A stretch of 64,000 nt of DNA from Adenophora triphylla var. japonica (lineage: Eukaryota > Streptophyta > Magnoliopsida > Asterales > Campanulaceae): positions 434,001-498,000 of the forward strand of contig JAFEMH010000744.1 of assembly GCA_022495995.1 (NCBI GenBank), in the 5' to 3' direction. The translations under genes and the position numbers were made by a program. This document shows, in pieces, positions 10,293 through 22,324 of the stretch. Every line of letters starts with the position of its first letter. The first letter of the stretch is position 1. The notes beneath the pieces were generated by a model that was not told where the DNA came from, searched no databases, and was given only the letters and a program-made list of their open reading frames with translations.

Positions 10293-12108
10293 TGAACGCT
10301 CTCCGAAAAATTATGAAAATTTAGGAGTCGCCACGCCGTTTTAAAGGAAACATTGAAAACCTTTTTGAAAGAGAATTTTGAGTTCGGGGGTCAGGTTACG
10401 TGTTGGGAAGAACCGAGAGTTCACCCAACACGCCTCGTCCGTATACGAGTCTTTCAGTGTTCAACATCCAAAACATCCAAATGTGTGTGAAAATTGTGTG
10501 AGACAAAACATGAATTAAAACTTGTGAACCATTTAATACGGGAGGCCACATCCCGATTACAAAATATGAGAACAACTTACAACTGAAATTGACCAACTGC
10601 AAGGTGGCTACATGTGTCGCCCGACACAGGACCTCAGATGGTCAAGTGTGTCGCGTGACACAACAAGCCTACTTACAGAGGCTTACAAATGTTGGATTAC
10701 AAGGGCAGCTCCATAATAACAACATCTAACTACATCACAAATGGATCTAATAGATCACAGAAGTCGGGGTTTATCACTCAAGAGGGTATGGATATGAATG
10801 ATCCATACTCATCTCGAGTGACTAAGACGAACACATCAAAGTGATTCAATGACAAACAAAAGCAATGCAAATCATGACTAATTCACAGAACCAAGGAGTA
10901 GAACAGACATATTACAATCAGAACCAAGCAATTACATCAGATCAAATCTAAGAACTAGATTTAAACAGTATACAGAGATCATTCCAAGTCATGAATCTAA
11001 CATAGAGAATGAGTATAATCAGCATCATCCGAAATCAAAACATGGCACAATCACTCAACATACATAATGATCATGAGATTTAGCATGGAGAGAAGATGAA
11101 TCAGAGATATATAATGAAGGAAGATGTCAATTACCCTTGTAGATCCACATTCTCTATACCACGTCGGTATAGGGAGTCTTCAAATCAACTCCGGAAGCAG
11201 CTTGGAAGTCTCAGACCAGGAATAGCTTTGAAATCACAAGGAGTGTGTGTTGACTGGGTATATGAGAGAGAGAAGGGGATTTGGATGAACTGGTTCATTG
11301 TTTTTTGGGGAGCAGAGAGGACTGGTGGAAGCGATGGAAAGGGACGCCGATTTGGGTACAGAGAGGGACCTCGGTTGTCGCCGGATTTTAGATTAGTGAG
11401 AGCAAGGTAACGATGGCTGTGTTTGACATTGTTGGGGAGGGGCGCCGGTGAATGGGTTTAGAGAGAGAGGACGAGCGTTGGCTTGGTTGAGGAGTGATTG
11501 AGAGAAATTGGATCGATGAGGAAGGGGATTTGGGGAGAGGAAACTGGTCGGAGCGATTGGGGAGATTGGGTCGCCGATTGATTTGGGTGTGAGGGAGAGG
11601 ATCAGTGATGGGCTTGGCCGAAGAGGGAGAGAACAGGTGAAGGTGAGGAAGACGATTTAGGGAGCCGACAATGGTGTTTGCATTTAGAGAGAGAGTAGAG
11701 AGAGAGAGAGACTGCGAGTAGAGAGAGAGAGAGAGAGAGGCCTCTTCCAAATTAGAGAAAATTCCTATTTAACGTTGATTGGGAAATTGATTTATTGTGT
11801 CATACGACCTCTTGTATCCATTTTCCATGCTTCGAGGTGTCGCACGACTGATCACGCCCATAACTGTTTCTGGCACCAAAACCTGGTTCTGGAACATTCC
11901 AGGTTAATTCCCAAGAGGTCCAAACTGATTAATTCCTTGTAGGTCCTTTTGTACATAAAAATGACTTAAAGAACTTCCTCCATAAAAACTTATAAAAAGT
12001 TTCCGGAAGTCTCGGAACGGACCAAAAATTTACCAAAATGCCCCTAGTGCAATTTTATTATATTAAAATGCACCTATAAAGGGTCGCGAATTGGATTGGC
12101 GTACTCAC
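10293..12108 (-). repeat. Insert X: minus-strand LTR-like element within Tat element A
   Basis: On the minus strand it begins TGTGAGTACGCCAATCC and ends GAGAGCGTTCA, giving TG...CA termini, so a solo LTR is likely. Its minus-strand end shares the layout of the other Tat LTRs, including GTGGCGACTCC (10323-10333) and a GACTCGTATACGGACGAGGC-like stretch. The flanking polymerase sequence is interrupted exactly here, but no clean 5-bp duplication is present (CTGATTGAA on the left, CTGACAGAA on the right). It contains the dyad GTGTCG-CC-CGACAC near 10620 and GA microsatellites at 11690-11740. Confidence 0.6.
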
Positions 12109-13998
12109 ACTGACAGAAGTGAAAAGTTTTATGGGAAGACTTCAGTACATCAGCCGCTTCATCAACCAGTTGACATCTCTCTGTGAGCCAATGTTCAAGC
12201 TGATGAAGAAGAATGCCGACGTCAATGGGACTCCGAGTGCCAGACAGCTTTCGAGAAAATCAAGACATACTTGGTGAATCCCCCAATCATGTGCCCGCCA
12301 CATGAAGACAAGCCACTCCTCCTGTACCTGACAGTAACAGACACGTCAATTGGAGCAATTTGGCACAAGAACAGAAAGATTCCAAAGTTGAGCATGCAAT
12401 CTACTTCGTAAGCCAAAAGCTTCAGGGAAGTGAACTCAGCTACTCAGCATTAGAAAAAATTTGTACCGCCTTGGTATGGGTAGTCGGAAAACTAAAACAC
12501 TACATGCAGTCACATTCAGTGCACCTGGTCTCCAAGATGGACCCCGTCCGATATCTCTTCGACAAGCCATCCCTGTCAATGAGACTAGCCAAGTGGTCAT
12601 TCTTCCTGGCTGAGTTCGACATCAAGTACATGGTCAGAAAATCAACAAAGGGCAGAGTAATGGCAGATCAGCTGGCAGACTTCCCAAGCAGTGAACCCAA
12701 GGGTCCTGATTCGCAGTTTCCAGATGACGGGATCTTTTCACTTGACAGCGCAAACCGCTGGAACCTCTTCTTCGATGGGGTAGACAACAAGAAGGGAAAT
12801 GGTATTGGAATGCTTTTGGTCGATCCTAAAGACGAGCACACTCCCATAGCCATCAAATTGAATTTTGAAACAACCAACAATGCAGCAGAGTACGAAGCTT
12901 GCGCAGCCAGCCTAGAAGCCGCTCTTGAGCGCAACATCTCAGAAATGGAAGTATACGGAGACTCAGCATTGATCGTCAATCAAGTATCCAACAAATGGAA
13001 GACGATAGATTCTGGCCTCCAGAAGTACCACACGTACATGGAGGAGCTCATTGCTCAGTTTAAGGACATCTCTTTCCATTATTTGCCAAGAGACAGGAAC
13101 CGCTTCGCAGACGCCCTGACTACCCTAGCATCTCTTGTCGAAATTCTCGAAGGGAAATCAGTTAAATCCCTCAGAATAGGCAGACGGGAAACACCCGCTT
13201 ATTGCTGTGAGATCAAAGTTAAAAATGAACCAATCGACAAACCCTGGTACAATCAAATCTACCAGTACCTCCAAAATGGAGAAGCTTCCTTCACAAATGA
13301 AGATGGAAAATACAAAGAAGGGATCAAAGCTAAAAACATGATGGCACTAAAATGCCTGGCATCCCATTTCGTCATTCTGGGGGGTATGTTGTACAAGAAG
13401 TGCCACCAGGGACCACTCCTTCGGTGTGTAAATAAAGAAAAAGCCAGCGAGCTAATGAACGAAGTTCACAACGGAACCTGCGGTCCGCACATGAATGCCA
13501 GAGCATTGACACAGATCATCCTCCATATGGGATACTATTGGGTATCAATGGAAACAGACTGCATCCAGTTCGTCAGAAGCTGCGACAAATGTCAACGATT
13601 CTCCAACCTCAATCACATCCCTCCTCACGAACTCTATTGCATGACTACGCCATGGCCTTTCGCCACATGGGGAATCGACGTCATCGGCAAAATCACTCCG
13701 CCAGGGAGCAATGGTCACGAGTTCATATTAGTCGCAGTCGACTACTTTACCAAATGGGTAGAAGCCAGATCATACAAAGTACTGAATTCTAAGAAGGTGG
13801 CCGAGTTCATCAAAGAGAACATCATGTGCAGATACGGGGTGCCCAACGAGATCATATCCGACAATGGGACCCACTTCGAAGGAGATTGTGACCAACTGTT
13901 GACTGAGTCTAGAGTTACACGCCACAAGTCTTCTCCCTACAGACCACAAACTAATGGTGCAGTAGAGGCAGCAAATAAGACTCTCACAATGATTAATT
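12109..13998 (+). pseudogene. Tat element A polymerase, copy 1: RNase H, aRNase H, integrase
   Basis: It resumes with LTEVKSFMGRLQYISRF (end of RT), then RT-linked RNase H with two frame changes (near 12225 and 12358), then an open stretch from 12360. That stretch has a second, archaeal-type RNase H (FFDGVDNKKGNGIGM, TNNAAEYEACAAS), the hallmark of the Tat lineage. A zinc-binding domain (HNGTCGPHM, CDKCQRF) and an integrase core follow, with D in GIDVIGK, D in IISDNGTHF and E in NGAVEAANKT. It is cut at 13998 by a chromovirus LTR, right after the integrase Glu region. Confidence 0.85.
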
Positions 13999-14663
13999 AA
14001 AGGGGAAGAGTTAAATTGTTTTGGGTGAAAGCCTTTTATTAGATTTTTGTTGGGGGGGGGGCAAGAAGGTCTTGCTCTCCCTAGGCTTGCCAAGTGTCCC
14101 AACCCCCTCACCTCCTCTTACTCCCTTCTCCCTTCTCCTTCATTCATTTTATTCTTCCTAGAGAAGCCTTAGGGAAAACTCCATGGAAGCTCTCAACCTC
14201 CCTTCTTGAAGCCAAGGCATTTCTCCACCAAATTCAAGTCTAAGAACATCATTGAAGTTGGGTCATCTAGGAGAATCAAGCAAGTTAGAAAGATCAACCT
14301 TCCCTTTTCAAAACCCTAAAGTGAGTTGTTATGATTCCCTTCTCCTACTTGTTCATAAGTTCTTTGAATATTGTTCTTGTCCTTATGATGTTGATTTCAA
14401 GCTTTGGAAACCTTAATGGAAGTATTGGATGATTGGAAAATGAAATTATTGAAGTTAGGGTTTAAGGAGGATGATCTAGAGGGTTGAAATGGGTGGGAAG
14501 TTAAATGGTAAATAATCTAGATCTACCTGATCTTGGGTTTAGATGATTTGAGTTGAAGTATGTAAAGTTAGAAAATCCCTTTTGTGTTCATGAGATTAAG
14601 AAAGATTAGAAGGGAAATAAACTATGTAAATTAAGTTGGAATTTCGGGTGTGCTGAAGGTGGC

Positions 14664-14780
14664 CTTGGGCGGTCGCCCATGGGGGCTGAGCGGCCGCCCA
14701 TGAAGGCAGAATGTTGTCCCCCCTTTTAAACTTACTTGGGCGGTCGCCCAAGTGACATGGGCGGTCGCCCATGTCACCTG
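14664..14780. repeat. GGGCG-GT-CGCCC dyad cassette
   Basis: Four dyads. The best two are perfect: 14734-14753 (arms ACTTGGGCG and CGCCCAAGT) and 14752-14777 (arms GTGACATGGGCG and CGCCCATGTCAC), each with GT at the centre. The two overlap by two bases. Confidence 0.85.
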
Positions 14781-15456
14781 AGCCTTTCCCCGTTTTCTCT
14801 TTTGCTGAATTTTTACTAAATTCCTAGTGGAATGATCCTAACCAATATAAATTAACAGAATCTAATCCAACTCGGATATGAATCAATCCCTTTCAACCTA
14901 GATTAAAGTGGAGCCTTTGGGCCATTTAAGTAATGTGACTCCCACGTGACAAGGTTAGCTTGAATCTCTATAGAGACTTTGTAATATAGAATATTGTCCG
15001 GAAATGATTATTAAGATTGATTCGTAATTCACCAATGTGGTTCGAACTTGGGAGGTTGATCATGAACTCTTATTAAGATTATCCGAGGTTGTGTAATGAC
15101 TTCGTATGAATTGTTTATGATATGTTGTTATATTGTGTATCCCCTTTGTGGATTAATTGGCATGTTATTATATGGTATCCCATGTGTGGATTTTTCGGTT
15201 GTATTGCTACTTCATTGATTATACATCCGTTGATTGTACTATGTATAGTGTATTAAATGGTTGTTGCACTATTGTATGGATTAGCATGAGTATACATTAC
15301 CATGTTGTTATATTATTATCCCGTTTTGTGGATTTATTTCAAGTATCTATTATGTGCTTGAACGTGTTTATGTTCGGGTGGGTATGATGGAACTCAATCA
15401 ATTATTGATTTGTTCTATAAGTGATTGAAGGTTCATCATACCGGTGACCCTTCCCC

Positions 15457-15472
15457 CTCTGTGGCCACAGAG
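15457..15472. repeat. GTGGCCAC hairpin of the T-family LTR
   Basis: CTCTGTGGCCACAGAG is a perfect 16-bp palindrome. It corresponds to CCTGTGGCCACAGG or CCCGTGGCCACGGG in the other T LTRs, so outer bases change in pairs. Confidence 0.7.
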
Positions 15473-16262
15473 TGGGGGCTGTGCAAGCTACTGTATTGAG
15501 CAATAAGGAGCCCTTACATACTGCTGCGATTTGGTGTACCAGTGGAATGCTCTGTATGAAGCCAATAGCTTTACAGTGGCGATGATAGTATATGATACTC
15601 TAATTTAAGGGTCATATATGTATCATATTTTCTTATATGGATCTCTGGGGTATGAGACCTATAAGCGGTGAATGTGCATGGGGGCAATTCACCAAAGAGT
15701 GGAGTTTTACTCCCACGTTGTACGACTTATTGTTCAGACGGGAAAGGTAAGATGAGGTAACGTAAGGTGTTTACTGCTTTAATAATGTGCTATGTGAAAC
15801 CATGCTATGTGTTGCATCTTACTTGGCATATTGCTGCATTCATAATAGCTTGCTGAGATTTATTCTCACCCCTCTCCCTTTACTGCTTTAGATTCCGAGA
15901 CAGGTGGACCGATCAAGTAAGGACGGAAAGGAGTTTAGAAGTGGTATTTTGGGAATTGTCGGGTTATGTATAGATTGGTGTAGAAAGTGTTTGTTAGCAA
16001 AATTATTTTAAAGGGTTTGTGTTCATAAACTGTAATTCTATATTATATTCGATATCTTTTTGTAACTAAAACCGTTTATTACTTTCGAGGTTAGTCAACT
16101 CTTTCTCCTTTGTGAAAAGGTGTAGATTTATTTTGAAATGATCACAACAATTGTATTTATTTTTGAAAGTGAAATAAAGGTTTTAAAACTAAAGGAAATT
16201 TGGGATAGTTTGAGGGCGCTCCAGCTCGGGACACGTGTAGGTTCCGGGTCGGGGTCCTCACA

Positions 16263-16358
16263 CGGAACGGACCGAAAATTTACCAAAATGCCCCTAGTGC
16301 AATTTTATTATATTAAAATGCACCTATAAAGGGTCGCGAATTGGATTGGCGTACTCAC
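16263..16358 (-). repeat. Second copy of the end of insert X
   Basis: This matches 12013-12108, starting CGGAACGGACC and ending at the same junction with the polymerase sequence. The offset is exactly 4250 bases. It shows that copy 2 of the Tat polymerase was duplicated after X had inserted. Confidence 0.85.
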
Positions 16359-18760
16359 ACTGACAGAAGTGAAAAGTTTTATGGGAAGACTTCAGTACAT
16401 CAGCCGCTTCATCAACCAGTTGACATCTCTCTGTGAGCCAATGTTCAAGCTGATGAAGAAGAATGCCGACGTCAATGGGACTCCGAGTGCCAGACAGCTT
16501 TCGAGAAAATCAAGACATACTTGGTGAATCCCCCAATCCTGTGCCCGCCACATGAAGACAAGCCACTCCTCCTGTACCCGACAAGAATGTACACGTCAAT
16601 TGGAGCAATTTGGCACAAGAACAGAAAGATTCCAAAGTTGAGCATGCAATCTACTTCGTAAGCCAAAAGCTTCAGGGAAGTGAACTCAGCTACTCAGCAT
16701 TAGAGAAAATTTGTACCGCCTTGGTATGGGTAGTCGGGAAACTAAAATACTACATGCAGTCACATTCAGTGCACCTGGTCTCCAAGATGGACCCCGTCCG
16801 ATATATCTTCGACAAGCCATCCCTGTCAATGAGACTAGCCAAGTGGTCATTCTTCCTGGCAGAGTTCGACATAAAGTACATGGTCAGAAAATCAACAAAG
16901 GGCGAGTAATGGCGCATCACCGGCGTACTTCCCAAGCTGAACCCAAGGGTCCCGATTCGCAGCCTGCATGACGGGATCTTTTCACTTGACAGCGCAAACC
17001 GCTGGAACCTCTTCTTCGATGGGGTAGACAACGAGAAGGGAAATGGTATTGGAATGCTTTTGGTCGATCCTAAAGACGAGCACACTCCCATAGCCATCAA
17101 ATTGAATTTTGAAACAACCAACAATGCAGCAGAGTACGAAGCTTGAGCAGCCGACCTAGAAGCCGCTCTTGAGCGCAACATCTCGTAAATGGAAGTATAC
17201 TGAGACTCAAAGATTGATCGTCAATCAAGTATCCAACAAATGGAAGACGATAGATTCTGGCCTCCAGAAGTACCACACGTACATGGAGGAGCTCATTGCT
17301 CAGTTCAAGGACATCTCTTTCCATTATTTGCCAAGAGACAGGAACCGCTTCGCAGACGCCCTGACTACCCTAGCATCTCTTGTCGAAATTCTCGAAGGGA
17401 AATCAGTAAAATCCCTCAGAATAGGCAGACGGGAAACACCCGCTTATTGCTGTGAGATCAAAGTTAAAAATGAACCAATCGACAAACCCTGGTACAATCA
17501 AATCTACCAGTACCTCCAAAATGGAGAAGCTTCCTTCACAAATGAAGATGGAAAATACAAAGAAGGGATCAAAGCTAAAAACATGATGGCACTAAAATGC
17601 CTGGCATCCCATTTCGTCATTCTGAGGGGTATGTTGTACAAGAAGAGCCACCAGGGACCACTCCTTCAGTGTGTAAATAAAGAAAAAGCCAACGAGCTAA
17701 TGAACGAAGTTCACAACGGAACCTGCGGTCCGCACATGAATGCCAGAGCATTGACACAGATCATCCTCCATATGGGATACTATTGGGTATCAATGGAAAC
17801 AGACTGCATCCAGTTCGTCAGAAGCTGCGACAAATGTCAACGGTTCTCCAACCTCAATCACATCCCTCCTCACGAACTCTATTGCATGACTACGCCATGG
17901 CCTTTCGCCACATGGGGAATCGACGTCATCGGCAAAATCACTCCGCCAGGGAGCAATGGTCACGAGTTCATATTAGTCGCAGTCGACTACTTTACCAAAT
18001 GGGTAGAAGCCAGATCATACAAAGTACTGAATTCTAAGAAGGTGGCCGAGTTCATCAAAGAGAACATCATGTGCAGATACGGGGTGCCCAACGAGATCAT
18101 ATCCGACAATGGGACCCACTTCGAAGGAGATTGTGACCAACTGTTGACCGAGTTCAGAGTTACACGCCACAAGTCTTCTCCCTACAGACCACAAACTAAT
18201 GGTGCAGTAGAGGCAGCAAATAAGACTCTCACAATGATAATCAGAAAGATGACCGTTAGAGGTCGGGATTGCCCCGTGAACCTACATCTAGAGCTCTGGG
18301 GATACAGAACATCAGTCACAACCGCCACAGGGGAGACTCCTTTCGCACTTACATACGGAATGGAAGCAATGTTGCCAGTGGAATTGGAAATTCCATCCCT
18401 CCGAGTCCTCTTGGAAAACGGAATCAATGAAGTCGAATGGCTTCAGAGCCGTCACGAAGAACATGCTCTACTCGACGAGCGCAGATTGAAAGCCATGGAA
18501 CACACTCGTGCCTACCAAAGCAGAATGGCCCGAGCATTTTATAAGAAAGTCAAGATCCGAGACATCAGAGAAGGAGACTTGGTGCTAAAGGAAAAGCCTC
18601 CTACGCAGACCAATCCCCTCGGAAAGTGGGAGCCTACCTGGATAGGCTCATTCGTGGTACAAAGAATCTTCTCCGGAGGAGCCATGAAGTTAGCAGATTT
18701 GGACGGGAACCCTTTCGTTACCCCGTGAACGGAAGTAAGCTCCGCAGATACTTCATTTGA
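16359..18760 (+). pseudogene. Tat element A polymerase, copy 2, with integrase C-terminus
   Basis: A near copy of 12109-13998 that continues past the copy 1 break. After the integrase core it reads WGYRTSVTTATGETPFALTYG, a typical Tat integrase tail, and ends near FVTP, with a frame change at 18722 before the last codons and TGA at 18758-18760. Between 16560 and 17215 it has a cluster of small insertions and deletions that wreck the two RNase H domains, including a TGA at 17144-17146. The zinc-binding domain and integrase from 17216 on are open, with the D, D and E residues kept. Confidence 0.85.
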
Positions 18761-19214
18761 GGAAGAGCACGAGTCAACTCTCCTTCCCCATACACCACCC
18801 CTCAGTAAAGTTAAAGTGCTAAAAGAGTAATACCCAACTGGATACATTCCCGATAATGATCCAGGTAAAAAACAGGGTCGCACTTCTTTTGTCTTTGATT
18901 TTCTCAAATATCACCGAAAGTGTCGAACTACGGTAACCTGAGCCCCTTAGCCCAATTGTAAAAGGGGAACGTAGGCAGCCATCATTGGTTCGGTTTCAAA
19001 AACAACAAAAAAAACAAATAAGCATCAATCGCTTGTGTTTCGAAAAACTCTTCAAATTAACCCACAAATTCATAACGGTTAAAACAATCTTTGATGAGTT
19101 CAAGCACGGTCAACTCTTGACTCGCTACACGCTAGCAAAACAACAAAAAAAAACATTAATCAATTAATGTGTCTGCAATAACAGTGGGTGGATACTCCGG
19201 ACAGCAAGGTCAAC
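18761..19214 (+). mobile_element. Post-pol region of the Tat element
   Basis: Non-coding sequence after the polymerase. It contains GTCGAACTACGGTAACCTGA and GGGGAACGTAGGCAGCC, phrases I associate with the 3' part of plant Tat elements. A-rich tracts occur at 19003-19020 and 19140-19155. No gene was recognised. Confidence 0.5.
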
Positions 19215-20710
19215 CTAGTCCCCCGTACTTGGTCCTTCATCCTTCTTCACCTTCCCTTTTTCGCGTCGAGTATTTTTCACCTTCACAGGGAATATTCCCG
19301 TAGTCCTTCTACCTGGCTCTGGGACCATTCCCGATGCCTCCGTCAGATCGACAACTGCCAACGTAGCCCTTTCCCTAGCTCTATCTTGACCTGCCTCTCT
19401 CCGAGTCATCATGACCGTGCTTTGATCGGCCGCCCGACTAGCATTGGCCTCATAATCAACCATGTCGTCCCCAGTACAATTCTGAGGGTTAGCCATCGCT
19501 TCGGCCCTCCTCAAAGTCGGGCCGTCAGGGTAATCAAGACCTAATAGCTCCCTTCGTCTCCACAAAATGGCCATCTGTGTCTCCCCCATACACTCCTCGT
19601 ACAAGTTCAAATACTGTGTAGACAGAACAATGCTCCCTCTCCGGTAAAAGAGAACCCTAGCAGGAAAGGACGTGTATTGCCACAACCGCGTGAGAAGCAA
19701 TGGCGTCGAAGGATCTTCCATCGAAAGAGATCCCACCTCGAAGGTAGCAACATGACCCAAACCCGTCAATGGCACCTGCTCCAGCCCGTACTGTCGCAGC
19801 GCCAATGATGGAATGTAGAAAGCAGTATGGGACAACTCCGATACTCTGACAACCAGAAGACCCTCTTGAGCGGTCCGACAAGTTTGTAGCTTCCAATGAA
19901 GAACCCACCATCGCAAGTGATGCGTACGGAGTCTGGCCATCCAGAGCTCCAGTTCAGCCTGATCGCCCTATCACCAAAGGACGTCGAGAAAAGGACTAGG
20001 GGTCACATGACACTGGAACCTCGGGCACCATCTGCAATCGCTCCCTCAACCACATAGTGAGCATAGCGGGACTCCCCCCACATGTATCGTTTGCCGGTCA
20101 CCATCCGACCTATGCCAAGGAACGTCTCGCCTAGGATCAAAGGCACGATGTCTCCCCATTCCCTAAGATCACTCACCAGTCCAAGACACCGTGATGGCAC
20201 ACACCCAGGGACGTGAACGTGAATAAAGTGGCAATTGCGCACAGAGCAAATGCGTCCCACTCAAAAAATGCTCCCATCAACACCGAAAAATTTATCGGGC
20301 AGCCCCGAAATGTCAACATAATTCATGTTCGGCATTAGCATCCCGTATGCTTCTTCAGCTGAGATACCGAGTAAAGACACTAACTTCTCAACGGTGGCTA
20401 GGCCACCCGTCAAAGGAAGAACCAGTTGTTCCGTCTCAGGTCCTCCTAATATGGCCCGGAAATCTTCAAACGTGGGCATAATCTCGTTGTACGAAAAGTT
20501 GTACACGTGCCTCCGTACGTCCCAGAAGCGAGCCGCAGCTCTCAGGAGATCCCAATCCGGCATGAGCTCCTTCAAAGCCCAAACCAATTTCATCCCGTAA
20601 CAACCCTCGAAAAAACCCTTGCTTTGCCTCGTGTGGTGCCGTACCCACGACTGGAAATTATCCAAGTATCATTCTTGCATCTGAGACGATAACCTAGGAA
20701 ATGGAGCCAT
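19215..20710 (-). pseudogene. Tat antisense ORF 1 (DUF7745-like)
   Basis: It starts at MAPFPRLSSQMQE (ATG at 20708-20710), meets an in-frame TGA near 20670, and continues YLDNFQSWVRHH, ARFWDVRRHVYNFSYNE and MPTFEDFRAILGG. After frame changes near 20260 and 20000 it reads GDIVPLILGETFLGIGR and later a charged tail (RREKGKVKKDEG). This matches the layout of the DUF7745 family, which is common in plant retrotransposon antisense ORFs. Its role is unknown. Chromovirus T1 is inserted 20 bp upstream of the start. Confidence 0.65.
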
Positions 20711-21672
20711 GGAAAGAACAAAGAAAACCTGTAACGACCCTAAACCTAGGCACTAATTTTAATATCATATTGTGTGTCTTTAATATTATTGTTAATGTTA
20801 TGTGTCTATTTTTACATACTTGACTTCATATGATTAGGATAAATGATAGTGTAATAAATTAATGTTCTAGAAAAAATATAAAAATAGAAATAAATAAAGC
20901 ATTTGGGAAAATATAATAAAAAGGAATTGAATAAATAGTAGAAGGAGGTTAAATAGGGTAGATAAATAATTTTGGGATGGGTTATTTTAAAAAGGGAAAG
21001 CCTTGGTAGTGGTAGGGTGAAGGGGGGGGGGGCATAACCCTTCCCCTTAAAACCCTCATTCTCTTTCCCTCAAGTCAACACCTCCCATCACTTATCCCAC
21101 ACTCCCCATACTTTCCCTAGCTCACTTCCATCTTCTTCCTCATTTTCTTCTTTCACTTTCCTCCATGGAACTCCATTGAAGCTCTCCCCATTCCAAGCCT
21201 TATAGCTAGTCAATTCTACACCATTTTCAAGACCAAGGGCATTTTTGGGTTTGGATCATCTAGAGGATCAAGGCAAGCTAAGAAGATCAACATTTTATTC
21301 TAAAAAAAAAAATCTAAGGTGAGTTGTTATGACTTCCCTTCTTATGAATGTTCATGAATTATAAATGTTATTCTTGTTATATTAATGGGTGTTACATGCT
21401 TTAGAAACTTATATGAGTTGTATAATGAGTAAATGGATTGGGTTGAAGATAATGTGCTTGGAAGATGTTATAGAGGGTATAAAATGGGAAAAATGTGGAA
21501 GGATAGATAACTTAGAATTTCCTTATTTTGGGGTTGCATGATTTAGGATGAACTTGGTGAAGCTAGGACATCTTCTTGTTGATTTTGAACTTAGAGTAGG
21601 AAGAAACCTTGGAAAGGAAAAGAAATGGGTAAGGGATTTCAAATTGGAAACCTGGGAATTCCTGATCCGGCA

Positions 21673-21890
21673 CTTGGGCGGTCGTCCAAGGGGGGCTGAG
21701 CGGCCGCCCATGTGTCCAGAAGCTTGGCTGCCTTGAAAACCCTCTTGGGCGGTCGCCCAAGAGGTTTTGGGCGGTCGCCCTTCCCCTTGAATCCTGCTAT
21801 GAGCGGTCGCCCAACATGGGATGTGCGGTCGCCCACATAGACAGAAACTTAGGCACCCTTTGGAAAACCCTCTTGGGCGGTCGCCCAAGA
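21673..21890. repeat. GGGCG-GT-CGCCC dyad cassette (T1 5' LTR)
   Basis: About seven dyads, including a perfect 24-bp one at 21741-21764 (arms CCTCTTGGGCG and CGCCCAAGAGG) and a perfect 20-bp one at 21871-21890. Others carry one or two mismatches. The centre is GT in all but one copy, so the motif has polarity. Confidence 0.85.
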
Positions 21891-22310
21891 CCCCAGGAAA
21901 CTGAACCTTGAATTTGAACCAGAATTTGTTTAGTAACCTTGTTTGATCACTTATAGATTGTGACTCCCACTTGGTAAATTGGACTTGGATCTTCATAGAG
22001 GACTTGTATAATCGTATAATGACCTTGTAGGATGGATTGATGGTACTTCCTTGCCTTACATTGAGTTCATATACATTGTTTATATTATGCATAGTGTGTT
22101 GATCAATTGTTGCACTATGATATTGATTGGACATGAGTATATTTTACCATGTTAATATGTTGTTATCCCTTTTTGTGGATTTTATTCAAGTATCTATTAT
22201 GTGCTTGATAATGTGTGAGTCAGCTGACATTGGGGGTATAACATAATACGATCAATTATGGAAGTGTGACCTAATGTGATCGGATTATGTTATATCTGTG
22301 GCCGTCCCCT

Positions 22311-22324
22311 CCTGTGGCCACAGG
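22311..22324. repeat. GTGGCCAC hairpin, T1 5' LTR version
   Basis: CCTGTGGCCACAGG, a perfect palindrome. Beyond it CCCCT and ATGGGG extend the stem. The T1 3' LTR has CCCGTGGCCACGGG at 29150-29163, a paired change. Confidence 0.75.

Larger units (their letters stand above)
14321..15891 (+). other. Putative LTR intron (T third subfamily)
   Basis: A GTGAGT donor at 14321 (preceding bases TAAA, unlike the AAG of T1 and T2) and an acceptor after CCCTCTCCCTTTACTGCTTTAG at 15891 bound 1571 bases. Both signals lie at the homologous positions of all T-family LTRs. Splicing is inferred and not shown. Confidence 0.4.
13999..16262 (+). repeat. 5'-truncated chromovirus LTR (T family, third subfamily)
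   Basis: This aligns in order with the T1 and T2 LTRs: G-run and CCTTCTC-rich leader, GTGAGTTGTTATG, GGGCGGTCGCCC cassette, GTGGCCAC hairpin, TTGCTGAGATTTATTCTCAC, and the common end GGTTCCGGGTCGGGGTCCTC plus ACA. The TGTAACGACC start is missing. It does not restore the interrupted polymerase on its right; instead a second copy of the insert X end begins at 16263, so it marks a rearrangement breakpoint and not a simple insertion. Confidence 0.8.

Noticed and set aside
11096..11410. 104-codon plus-strand ORF and 120-codon minus-strand ORF at 11388-11750
   Set aside because: Both lie in the LTR-like insert X, are low-complexity in part and match nothing I recognise.
11690..11740. GAGA-rich tract as a regulatory element
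   Set aside because: It is a simple GA microsatellite inside insert X; nothing else supports a function.
10293..12108. Insert X as a Helitron
   Set aside because: It has TG...CA ends on the minus strand and a Tat-like U5 layout, and it lacks the CTRR hairpin end expected of a Helitron.
14050..14062. Runs of nine or more G (also 21024-21034, 27861-27870 and the C run at 43037)
   Set aside because: They may be real parts of the LTR leaders, but homopolymer lengths are error-prone, so no conclusion is drawn.
15157..15387. 76-codon ORF in the truncated LTR
   Set aside because: It is rich in Cys, Tyr and Val from a TG/AT-rich stretch and is not kept in the T1 or T2 LTRs.
21673..21890. Short repeats with spacers resembling a CRISPR array
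   Set aside because: The genome is plant nuclear DNA, spacers are unequal, and the repeats are dyads within an LTR that recurs in five places.
21523..22134. A 203-codon minus-strand ORF (also at 28478-28972 and 48376-48762) across the dyad cassette
   Set aside because: It is open only because the repeated GGGCGGTCGCCC motif lacks stops. Its frame shifts between LTR copies and it shows no known domain.
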